This document shows, piece by piece, positions 53,431-60,796 of a stretch of 64,000 nt of DNA. Position numbers and translations under genes: made by a program. The notes beneath the pieces were generated by a model, which ran no database searches, had not been told where the DNA came from, and saw only the letters and a list, made by a program, of their open reading frames with translations. The DNA comes from CAUYUA01 sp963575675 (lineage in GTDB: Bacteria; Pseudomonadota; Alphaproteobacteria; Azospirillales; Azospirillaceae): positions 1-64,000 of the forward strand of contig CAUYUA010000217.1 of the NCBI GenBank assembly GCA_963575675.1, written 5' to 3'. Numbering within the stretch: position 1 is the stretch's first letter; each line of letters opens with the position of its first letter.

Positions 53431-54420
53431 ATGTCTCAGTCTTTTCCGCGCACGCGGATGCGTCGGAATCGCCATGATGAATGGACGCGCCGTCTGGTGG
53501 CCGAAAATCGGCTGTCGACGGATGATCTGATTTGGCCGGTGTTTGTGATCGATGGTGAGAATCGGCGCGAACCGGTGACGTCTATGCCGGGCGTCGATCG
53601 TCTCTCGATTGACCTGCTGGTGATCGCGGCGCAAGAAGCCGCTGATTTGGGCGTTCTGGCGTTGGCGCTATTTCCGGTTGTATGCTCTGAGCGCAAGTCC
53701 GATGACGCCTTGGAGGCGATTCGTTCGGATAACTTGGTGTGTCGAGCGATTCGCGCAGTGAAAGCTGCGGTTCCGGCGTTGGGAGTGATCGGTGACGTCG
53801 CCTTAGATCCCTATACGACGCATGGTCACGATGGTTTGATGGTCGATGGGCGAATTGTGAACGACGCAACGGTTGACGTCTTGCAGAAGCAAGCGTTGGC
53901 GTTGGCTGAGGCCGGATGTGATATCGTGGCGCCCTCCGATATGATGGATGGGCGCATTGGCGCAGTGCGTGACGTTTTGGATCGAAACGGGCGGCAAGAC
54001 GTGCGCATCTGCGCCTATTCGGCGAAATATGCTTCGGCTTTTTATGGCCCATTTCGCGACGCCATGAATACGAAAGGTTTTTTGAAAGGGGACAAACGGA
54101 CGTATCAAATGGATCCGGCCAACAGCGACGAGGCGTTGCGTGAGGTGGCGTTGGATATTCAAGAAGGAGCGGATATGGTGATGGTGAAGCCGGGCCTGCC
54201 GTATTTGGATATTATTCGGCGAGTGAAGGAGCGCTTTGAGGCGCCTGTTTTTGCGTATCAAGTTAGTGGCGAGTACGCGATGTTGAAGGCTGCGGTTGGG
54301 CAGGGGTGGTTGGACAATGACCGAGCGCTTTTGGAGACTTTGTTGGCGTTCCGTCGCGCGGGCGCTGACGCTGTTTTGACCTACGCTGCTCTTGAGGTTG
54401 CGCGTTTATTGCAGGAATGA
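53431..54420 (+). CDS. hemB: delta-aminolevulinic acid dehydratase (porphobilinogen synthase)
   Basis: The 329-residue enzyme condenses two 5-aminolevulinate molecules into porphobilinogen in heme synthesis. Active-site lysines are in YSAKYASAFYGPF and MVMVKPGLPYLDI; PANSDEALREVALDI and AYQVSGEYAML are conserved. The metal loop reads DVALDPYTTHGHDG, lacking the zinc-binding cysteines, as in the Mg-dependent alphaproteobacterial type. The ATG at 53431 was chosen over TTG at 53419; GGTGA lies about six bases upstream. Confidence 0.96.
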   Translation: MSQSFPRTRMRRNRHDEWTRRLVAENRLSTDDLIWPVFVIDGENRREPVTSMPGVDRLSIDLLVIAAQEAADLGVLALALFPVVCSERKSDDALEAIRSDNLVCRAIRAVKAAVPALGVIGDVALDPYTTHGHDGLMVDGRIVNDATVDVLQKQALALAEAGCDIVAPSDMMDGRIGAVRDVLDRNGRQDVRICAYSAKYASAFYGPFRDAMNTKGFLKGDKRTYQMDPANSDEALREVALDIQEGADMVMVKPGLPYLDIIRRVKERFEAPVFAYQVSGEYAMLKAAVGQGWLDNDRALLETLLAFRRAGADAVLTYAALEVARLLQE

Positions 54421-54424
54421 GCCC

Positions 54425-54510
54425 AGCGGGGCTGGGAATTATGCTCCCAACGCCGCCCCGCTCGTGACCGGGGCTTAAGGCTTTTCCAGGGCTAGGGTGT
54501 GAAGCCCTGG
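54425..54510. terminator. two hairpins between convergent hemB and pentapeptide gene
   Basis: AGCGGGG (54425-54431) pairs with CCCCGCT (54456-54462) around an inner TGGGA/TCCCA stem, and CCAGGGCT (54486-54493) pairs with AGCCCTGG (54503-54510). Neither has a good T-run, so bidirectional termination is an inference from their position. Confidence 0.4.
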
Positions 54511-54570
54511 CGTTGCCTAGCCGGAGTCGATCGGTTGTTTTTGTTCTTATGTCATTGGTTTGGCGCGACC

Positions 54571-54606
54571 CTCTTTGTTTCTGTGATTCTCTCTGTTTCT
54601 GTGATC
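54571..54606. repeat. 18-bp tandem duplication, 16 of 18 identical
   Basis: CTCTTTGTTTCTGTGATT at 54571-54588 and CTCTCTGTTTCTGTGATC at 54589-54606, just 3' of the pentapeptide-repeat gene. Confidence 0.85.
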
Positions 54607-54608
54607 GA

Positions 54609-55145
54609 TCAACGGCATTCGCCGATAGAGCTGGATGCGCATTGGCGACCATCAACCCAGGTGACGCCGGACAGATAAGCGCCGATCAGTTTGGTTTCGT
54701 TGAGCTTGGCTCCAGTAAGGTCGGCGCCGATGAGCTGTGCGTCTCGAAAATTGGTTCTGGTTAGATTCGCGCCTCTGAGGTTGGCGCGTTTCAGATTGGC
54801 TTCTCGAAAGCTGGCGCCGGTGAGGTTTGCTCCCGACAAATTGGCGGCGCGGAGTCGGGCTCCGCCAACCTTGGCGTTGGTCAAGTTTGCGCCGGTGAGG
54901 TTTGCTTTCGCCAAATCGGCCTTGGTCAGCCGCGCTTCAGCAAGAAGAGATCTGCTGAGATCGGCTTTACGCAAGTCGGATTTGGTTAAATCCATTCTGG
55001 CCAAATCGCGTTCTCGACATTGTGTGCGCGGCTGGATTTGGCAGCCGTTGAGAACTTTGGGGGGAGCGACGTGATGAACCAAAAAAGGCGCGGCTGTGAC
55101 GGCGAAAAATAAGAGAATGTAGGGGATTAAGCGTAGGAATATCAT
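54609..55145 (-). CDS. pentapeptide-repeat protein with a membrane anchor
   Basis: The 178-residue version starts MIFLRLIPYILLFF, a single membrane helix, followed by about 22 pentapeptide repeats of the A(D/N)Lxx type (for example LTKADLAKANLTGANL and GANLTGASFREANLKRANL). These fold as a right-handed quadrilateral beta-helix. Function is unknown; the N-terminal helix suggests an envelope location. An upstream frame extends to 55307, but the extra residues look noncoding; the ATG at 55145 has only a weak GGAA upstream. It is convergent with hemB. Confidence 0.78.
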   Translation of the reverse strand: MIFLRLIPYILLFFAVTAAPFLVHHVAPPKVLNGCQIQPRTQCRERDLARMDLTKSDLRKADLSRSLLAEARLTKADLAKANLTGANLTNAKVGGARLRAANLSGANLTGASFREANLKRANLRGANLTRTNFRDAQLIGADLTGAKLNETKLIGAYLSGVTWVDGRQCASSSIGECR

Positions 55146-55494
55146 GACGGCGGTTCCAAACCGTTTCAGAATATACGGCGAGGCGTCGAGGATAGCATGA
55201 AACGTCAGGAAAACGGCTTGAAATCCTTCGTCGATCCTCGCATGACTTTCGATGCTGCATGAGTGTTTTTGTAGAATCGAAATGGAGCGCGCTTGGCGGA
55301 TCGGCAAAACGATTCAAAAATCGAATTCGGTCTTCAACGCGCAAGGGAGCGTTATAAATCTTTGTTTGGTGTGACGCTTCACGTTATTAAGCGATCTAGC
55401 TTTCTTCCGATCCGCATGAGGGGGGCGTTCACAAGAGCCATTTACGCCGTCATTTGCGTCCATAACAAAGAATGCAGGATATTGAAACACGACA

Positions 55495-56310
55495 ATGAAT
55501 AAAGATCACTCTCAGTTGGGCTCTGCGAATGACTTTCGCATCCATCCTCCCGAGGATTTCGAGGGTATGCGGCGCGCCGGACGTTTGGCTGCGGCTACGC
55601 TCGATTTTATTACGTCTTATGTTCAGCCGGGAATCGCCACGGCGGCTCTGGATCAACTCTGTGAGACGTTCATTCGGGATCACGGCGCGATTCCGGCGCC
55701 GTTGGGGTATCGCGGTTTTCCCAAGGCCACATGCATCTCTCTGAACCATGTGGTGTGTCACGGCATTCCGGGGGAGCGGCGTTTAGAGAACGGCGATTGT
55801 CTGAACATCGACGTTACGGTAATTCTTGATGAATGGCATGGCGACGCCAGTCGGATGTATTTGGTCGGCGATGTTGGGGTGAAGGCCAAGAAACTCATCG
55901 ATGTTACTTACGACGCCATGATGGCCGGGATTTCCGTTGTTCGTCCAGGCGCCACTTTGGGTGATATCGGTCACGCCATACAGACTTTGGCTGAGAGTCA
56001 CCGTTTTTCTGTGGTGAGAGATTTTTGCGGACACGGTTTGGGAAGGGTGTTTCATGAACCCCCTTCGGTGTTGCACTATGGCAAGCCTGGAGCGGGGCCG
56101 GTTTTACGTGAAGGTATGTTCTTCACCATTGAGCCGATGATTAACGCCGGGCGTTATGAAGTAAAAGTGTTGGGGGATGGTTGGACGGCGGTGACTAAGG
56201 ATAAATCCTTATCGGCGCAATTTGAGCACTCGATTGGGGTTACGGCGGATGGTTATGAGATATTCACGCTCTCTCCGGCGGGACACACGAAGCCGCCTTA
56301 TGTGGTCTGA
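55495..56310 (+). CDS. map: methionine aminopeptidase, type I
   Basis: The 271-residue enzyme removes the initiator methionine from new proteins. The di-metal ligands are visible in order: Asp in NIDVTV, Asp in WHGDASRM, His in CGHGLGRVFHEPPS, Glu in FFTIEPMI and Glu in AQFEHSIG. Length and order match type I enzymes. The ATG at 55495 is supported by the normal N-terminal segment (FEGMRRAGRLAA begins at about residue 23). Confidence 0.96.
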   Translation: MNKDHSQLGSANDFRIHPPEDFEGMRRAGRLAAATLDFITSYVQPGIATAALDQLCETFIRDHGAIPAPLGYRGFPKATCISLNHVVCHGIPGERRLENGDCLNIDVTVILDEWHGDASRMYLVGDVGVKAKKLIDVTYDAMMAGISVVRPGATLGDIGHAIQTLAESHRFSVVRDFCGHGLGRVFHEPPSVLHYGKPGAGPVLREGMFFTIEPMINAGRYEVKVLGDGWTAVTKDKSLSAQFEHSIGVTADGYEIFTLSPAGHTKPPYVV

Positions 56311-56317
56311 CGTCGAC

Positions 56318-56374
56318 GAGTTGAATGATCGACTTGGAGTTGAATGATCGACTTGGAGCTGAATAACCGACTTG
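56318..56374. repeat. 19-bp tandem repeat, three copies
   Basis: GAGTTGAATGATCGACTTG at 56318-56336 and 56337-56355 is followed by GAGCTGAATAACCGACTTG at 56356-56374. It lies directly 3' of map. Confidence 0.92.
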
Positions 56375-56390
56375 TGTCTTCTGAATAAAA

Positions 56391-56490
56391 ACTAAGATGG
56401 GTCCAGGGAGTGTGTTCCTGGTTGTGGGGGATCAAGGGGGGGAGCGAAAGCTCCCCTTATTTGCGAAGCGATCGTCCTCTGGGGGCGTTT
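56391..56490 (-). repeat. family 2 hairpin repeat, inverted copy
   Basis: Read on the minus strand it runs CCCAGAGGACGATCGCTTCG, CAAATAAGGGGAGC, a TTTCGCT loop, CCCCCCTTGATCCCC and CCAGGAACACACTCCCTGGAC, matching the copy at 4440-4556 block by block. It lies between map and the convergent repeat-domain protein gene. Confidence 0.75.
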
Positions 56491-56565
56491 ATGTTGTAGA
56501 GAAATTCCAACAAAAAATGATGACGCTCATGAGTTTCAGAAAGAATTTCAGGAGATTTCTATCTT

Positions 56566-57687
56566 TTACACCTTGAGGTTATACCTGGCTCCGAGTTTCT
56601 TTAAACCTTCGCGGAGTTCGTTTTTAACTTCAAGCGCCAAACGAGCTTCGCGTTGTTGCAATATTTGCTGAATCTCGCTGGGAGAGGATTGGTTGTCGTT
56701 TTGCGCTGTAGAAGTCGTCGGCATAACGGTAAGAGACCATCCAACAGGGGTTTGTGTATTGGGCGGCGAGATAATTGCTTCGTATTTGCCGACGGCAAGG
56801 TCGACCGTAACGGGTTTCATGTAGTCTGGGTCTTCTGCGCCGGTGTTGGAGCCCGAGGCGATGGTTTTGCCGGAGGAATCCACCAAAGAGAATTTGCCGT
56901 AGGGCAGGCTGAAGGTGATGTCGAATTTTCCGGCCGCGACGACCTCAACGGTGTGTTTTTGGGCGGTGGCGAGATCAAGAGCGTTGGGCGAGGAGGTCCC
57001 TTGAAGAATGCCGCCTCCTGTGGTGACGGCTGTTGTGGTGCGGTGGTTGATTTCCATCGCATAGGCTCGCCCGAAAGCGCCGGGCGTGGTTTGGGTGATG
57101 TTGAGCTGGTAAGAGCCCGGCGCCAGTTTGACGCTGACGGACTCCGGATTGGTTTGATTGACGCCGTATGCGATCATTTCGTTTCTGGAATTGATCAGGC
57201 TAAACGAGGTGAGGCTGGAGGTGAGGTTGAAATTATATTCTCCTTCATCGTAAACGAGCAATTGGCGGGTGTCTTGGGGGAGTCCGCCGGAGCCGGAAAC
57301 ATTGGCGACGCCATGAACTTGAGTGGAATCGGCTGTAAGGTTTATTGTGCGGTCTTGAACGTGTCGTTCAATAGTGACGGCGTAATCTGTGGAAGGGAGG
57401 TCTTTTCCCTGCATTTCAATCAGTAGACTATAAGTGTCTCGCGAGAGATTGACGCGCACCGGCACAGGGCTAAAATCAGTCTTTCCGGTGGCGACAGAAT
57501 TATTGGCTGAATCGCGCAGCTCAAAGCGCGTCAGATTTCCACTGACGGCGAAACTATATGTTCCTGATTGTCCATGTTCCACAGTGAGCGCGCGAGTGTC
57601 GCTCATATACCCGTTTGAGTTGAGAGTCGAAGTTCGACCATTAAAATATGTTTGAAAGCCGGAGAGGGCGACCGCGCTGGTTGTCAT
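56566..57687 (-). CDS. protein of three PPC-like beta-sandwich repeats
   Basis: The 373-residue protein has three similar modules of about 80-90 residues (about 37-120, 140-220, 245-330), each with a strand ending in YSF/YNF/FDI, a core like RFELRDSANNSVATG, SFSLINSRNEMIAYG or KFSLVDSSGKTIASG, and a closing L(S/A)xGxY/DTYSL segment. This matches bacterial pre-peptidase C-terminal or related lectin-like beta-sandwiches that often occur in exported proteins. There is no signal peptide. The last 35 residues are a charged helix (LQQREARLALEVKNELREGL). The ATG at 57687 has AAGGAA upstream. Function is unknown. Confidence 0.75.
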   Translation of the reverse strand: MTTSAVALSGFQTYFNGRTSTLNSNGYMSDTRALTVEHGQSGTYSFAVSGNLTRFELRDSANNSVATGKTDFSPVPVRVNLSRDTYSLLIEMQGKDLPSTDYAVTIERHVQDRTINLTADSTQVHGVANVSGSGGLPQDTRQLLVYDEGEYNFNLTSSLTSFSLINSRNEMIAYGVNQTNPESVSVKLAPGSYQLNITQTTPGAFGRAYAMEINHRTTTAVTTGGGILQGTSSPNALDLATAQKHTVEVVAAGKFDITFSLPYGKFSLVDSSGKTIASGSNTGAEDPDYMKPVTVDLAVGKYEAIISPPNTQTPVGWSLTVMPTTSTAQNDNQSSPSEIQQILQQREARLALEVKNELREGLKKLGARYNLKV

Positions 57688-58605
57688 TGGGAAGCCAGTT
57701 CCTTTCTTTTCCCGAGCGGGCCGGTTTGAATTTGGCGCCGGCTGATTCCCGGATTGTTGTTGCGAGTCCCTGCCGCGTTGGCCGTTGAAGGCAAACTATG
57801 CGCTTGTTTTTTAGGGGCGGCAATCACATTTACAGTGATTCCGTTGTGTCGTCTTTGGTTGGCGTGATGTTGTTTTGCTGTCGTGTCTTTGTTTTTTTAT
57901 GGCTCCGAATTAAAATGGTGACGTTCATCGATCTCATTCTTTTCTGTTTTAAAGAGGAGCGCCAATGTTTCCAATGATTCGAAAAATCATTCGTTGGGCG
58001 CAGTTAGAGAAACGAATGTTCTCTCTAGATAATCTCTGCATTTTTCTGTTAAATTAACAACGTGTGTTGAAGGAAAAAAGAAGAAGATATTTTTTTGAAG
58101 TTATGAAATAAATTGTAGTTCATTTTTATAATAAAATATCTTATTGTTTACAATATTATTAATAAATATGAATATTTTGATTGTAATATTTAATATTATA
58201 TAAAAATTTACACAGATTATTATTTATTTAATATGTTTTTTCATATACCGTAAAAGATATATTCTGTTTGTTAATGTAAAATTTTTCTATAAAAATATAT
58301 ATATTACTGTTTTTCTATGCATTGTTTTGGATGATTTAAGCCAAGATATTAACTGGTGGAGCGTTCATATTATTTATTAAATGATGATTTTTATTTTTGT
58401 TTGGAATGATTCTGTGTCGTTGATCGCATTGTGACGATTTATGATTGTGCGAATTTTTAGCTTGTATCGTTAACGAGATGTGAATTAAAGAGAATTTCAT
58501 TTTCCATGAGACGCCATGCTGGCGCCGGGGGAGTATTTGTTGGTATAACATACTCGTTACCGCCATTTCGAATAACCAACCAGAACATGTATAAGGGGTG
58601 GTCTC
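57688..58605. other. 918-bp gap containing an extremely AT-rich island
   Basis: No gene is supported here. Counting 58081-58320 gives 33 G or C in 240 bases (about 14 percent), far below the flanking sequence, with many ATTTAT and AATATT motifs. It precedes the XRE regulator gene and could be its promoter region, a nucleoid-protein binding site or foreign DNA. Confidence 0.7.
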
Positions 58606-59208
58606 GTGAAAAAGCGCGCTCTGGAAAAAGGCGAAGGGACGAATGAGGTGGACGCCCTGGTTGGGCGGCGGTTAAAAGAGTTGCGCATGCTGGCGGGGTT
58701 GAGCCAGGGTGATCTTGCGGCGACCATTGGATTGACGTTTCAGCAGCTTCAGAAATATGAACGCGGAGTCAATCGGATTTCCGCCAGCAAACTCTATTTG
58801 TTGGCTTTACACCTCAAAGTTTCTGTCTCTGCGTTTTTTTCCGATTTGGAAGGTCAGCAGGACGACAGTAGAGAGAATTTCTCGGTTGTGGCTCACGGTG
58901 TTTCGGTGGGGGAGACTGCGTCCGCAGGCGATGATGTGGAGTTCTCACGCGAGGGGCAGGCGTTGTCGCGGAGTTTCCAAAGGATTTGTGATTCGAAAAA
59001 GAGAGACGCTATTCGCGCGTTCGTAGAAGCTTGCGCCGGGGTTCCATCGACTGATCATGCTTCCGTTGATCACGCTTCCGTTGAAGAAAGCGATGGCGAA
59101 GGAGGGAATAACGGCGGTTTGCGCGGTGTCGGCTCTGATGACGCGCCGAAAAAAAGTCGGAGGCCGCGTGGCGCCACTTGGCATCCTTCCGACATTAGTC
59201 GCCGTTGA
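58606..59208 (+). CDS. XRE-family transcriptional regulator
   Basis: The 200-residue protein has a helix-turn-helix domain at about 20-78 (VGRRLKELRMLAGLSQGDLA, IGLTFQQLQKYERGVNRIS, LYLLALHLKVSVSAFF), the pattern of a common alphaproteobacterial XRE group. The C-terminal half is charged and low complexity, ending in basic SRRPRGATWHPSD. A 15-bp tandem duplication (59053-59082) encodes the DHASVDHASV segment. The GTG at 58606 has GGGGTGG about six bases upstream. Target genes are not evident. Confidence 0.85.
   Translation: MKKRALEKGEGTNEVDALVGRRLKELRMLAGLSQGDLAATIGLTFQQLQKYERGVNRISASKLYLLALHLKVSVSAFFSDLEGQQDDSRENFSVVAHGVSVGETASAGDDVEFSREGQALSRSFQRICDSKKRDAIRAFVEACAGVPSTDHASVDHASVEESDGEGGNNGGLRGVGSDDAPKKSRRPRGATWHPSDISRR
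59053..59082. repeat. 15-bp in-frame tandem duplication
   Basis: GATCATGCTTCCGTT and GATCACGCTTCCGTT (14 of 15 identical) lie side by side in the XRE regulator gene, duplicating five residues. Confidence 0.88.
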
Positions 59209-59234
59209 TCAGTCGATTGGGGAAGCGCTCCGAT

Positions 59235-59867
59235 CTATCGCCGAGTTTGGCGATCGAGGGAGGTTTTGGGGCGCTGCGTCGTCGTCGCCAATTCGCGGTA
59301 ACGCCGAAGAAACAGAGCCATGGCGTCATCGGGCCCCAGAGGCGTGATCAGAGTGGCGCTTGGCGGCGGCAAGTTGCGCCAATTCAATCGATGCGGGGCG
59401 CATAGATCGCGAAGCTCTGTAGCGAGAGCGCGTTGATCCGCTGTTTTCACAGCTTCCGGCTCTGGGTGACGGAATCCGAAACGTCGCGCCAGCGCTTGTT
59501 TTAACGGGTTTATCGCTTCACGGATGCGGTCGCGGCCGATCCGCACTTTCCAAGGAGTCGGCCAGTCTCCAGTAAACGCTTCCTCGCAGTCGTGCATCAG
59601 AGCGTCGAAAGCTGTCTCTGGCGTTGTTAACTCGCTGGTTAAGACGCAGTGTTGCGCAACGCTGTAGAAGTGGCGGGTGTTGCCGACGAATCGGCACTGA
59701 TACGCCAAAGGCCGAGCGATGTCATCGATTTCAAACCGGCTGAAATCGGGGTTTTCCAGGTCTACCGTGCGGCCAGAGTACGTGAGCATTACTGCTGTCG
59801 GTTCCGGGACGTCGAGCAAGTCATATTGGTCGGGATCATGAATCGTCGGCGAAAAGCGGCGGGCCAT
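59235..59867 (-). CDS. HD-domain phosphohydrolase (YfbR-like)
   Basis: The 210-residue protein has an HD fold: NTRHFYSVAQHCVLTSEL with the first His, LMHDCEEAFTGDWPTPWK with the HD pair, and a C-terminal Asp in KTADQRALATELRD. The HD-x-x-EAxxGDxPxPxK form is typical of 5'-nucleotidase or dNTP-hydrolase-like HD proteins found in bacteria and phages. Substrate is probably a nucleotide, by family only. It is convergent with the XRE gene, ending 27 bases from it. Confidence 0.85.
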   Translation of the reverse strand: MARRFSPTIHDPDQYDLLDVPEPTAVMLTYSGRTVDLENPDFSRFEIDDIARPLAYQCRFVGNTRHFYSVAQHCVLTSELTTPETAFDALMHDCEEAFTGDWPTPWKVRIGRDRIREAINPLKQALARRFGFRHPEPEAVKTADQRALATELRDLCAPHRLNWRNLPPPSATLITPLGPDDAMALFLRRYRELATTTQRPKTSLDRQTRR

Positions 59868-59922
59868 GGGTGTGGAAGCTTTCTAAATAGACTTCTTTGG
59901 TTTTTGGGATTGTAAACCGCAA

Positions 59923-60510
59923 TCAAGTCGAAGCAATCGGAAGAGGGGCGATGGTCTCTTCGGCGCGGATGGGCGGATTGTTCAGAAGAATTTCGGCGAA
60001 ACGTTCAAAAAACATCGTCGCCATCGAGCGAGCGGCTGCGTCGATCAGTCGAGCGCCGAGTTGCGCCAGTCGGCCTCCAACTTGCGCTTGAACCGTGTAA
60101 GAAAGGACGGCGTTGCCTTCCTCGGTTTCAAAAAGTTGGACGTCTGCGGCTCCTTTGGCGAAGCCTGCGACGCCACCTTCACCTTGACCCGTTAGGCGGT
60201 AATGGCGAGGGGGAGCTATGTCGTTCAGATATAAGCGTCCAGAGAATTTTGTGCGTATGGGGCCAACCTTTACGACGGCTATGGCCTGGAATTCGGTTTC
60301 AGAGATTTTTTCGATGGTTTCGCATCCGGGGATGCAGTGTTTTAGAATCTCTGGCGTGTTAAGAGCAGCCCAAACCTGGGGCGGAGGCGCGGGAATATGG
60401 ATGGCGTCCGATATCTCCATGGAGCGATCACAATCGTCTCGTTTACGTTCCAAGACGGTAGGCTTTTTTGCGGCCAACGGCAAGAGCGCGTTGTCAGAGG
60501 ATGATTGCAT
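59923..60510 (-). CDS. CoxG-like SRPBCC protein
   Basis: The product matches the carbon monoxide dehydrogenase subunit G family (a START-like SRPBCC fold): MEISDAIHIPAPPPQVWAAL, PEILKHCIPGCETIEKI, KVGPIRTKFSGRLYL and GEGGVAGFAKGAADVQL, with a C-terminal amphipathic helix (RLAQLGARLIDAAARSMA). CoxG proteins help membrane attachment or maturation of the molybdenum CO dehydrogenase; no cox genes are nearby, so the partner is unknown. The family N-terminus is at the ATG at 60420; the longer frame to 60510 adds 30 residues without support. Neither start has a strong ribosome binding site. Confidence 0.85.
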   Translation of the reverse strand: MQSSSDNALLPLAAKKPTVLERKRDDCDRSMEISDAIHIPAPPPQVWAALNTPEILKHCIPGCETIEKISETEFQAIAVVKVGPIRTKFSGRLYLNDIAPPRHYRLTGQGEGGVAGFAKGAADVQLFETEEGNAVLSYTVQAQVGGRLAQLGARLIDAAARSMATMFFERFAEILLNNPPIRAEETIAPLPIAST

Positions 60511-60796
60511 GGTTAGGGGAGAATTAATATATTTGGATTAGAAAATTGAGAATCGTCGAAAAGACTGGATTCCAAAGATGGTTCCTATTTTTTTCGTTGT
60601 GCGAAAAAGACCGAAGGGGGAGCTTGGCTATCGCGAGATGTGACGCGCTGCTGCGGCGTTGAGAGCGTCTGGTATTTTGATGGTCTTTTGGTGAGGATAT
60701 GTTATTGTATTGGAGATTTTTGTATATCAAGCTTGCACATTAAGCGCGCGCGCCGTGATCTGTTGAATGGCGATTCAATAACATAATGGTGTCAGC

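Noticed and set aside
56318..56374. CRISPR-like repeat array after map
   Set aside because: The three 19-bp units are directly adjacent without spacers and there are no cas genes; it is a simple tandem repeat.
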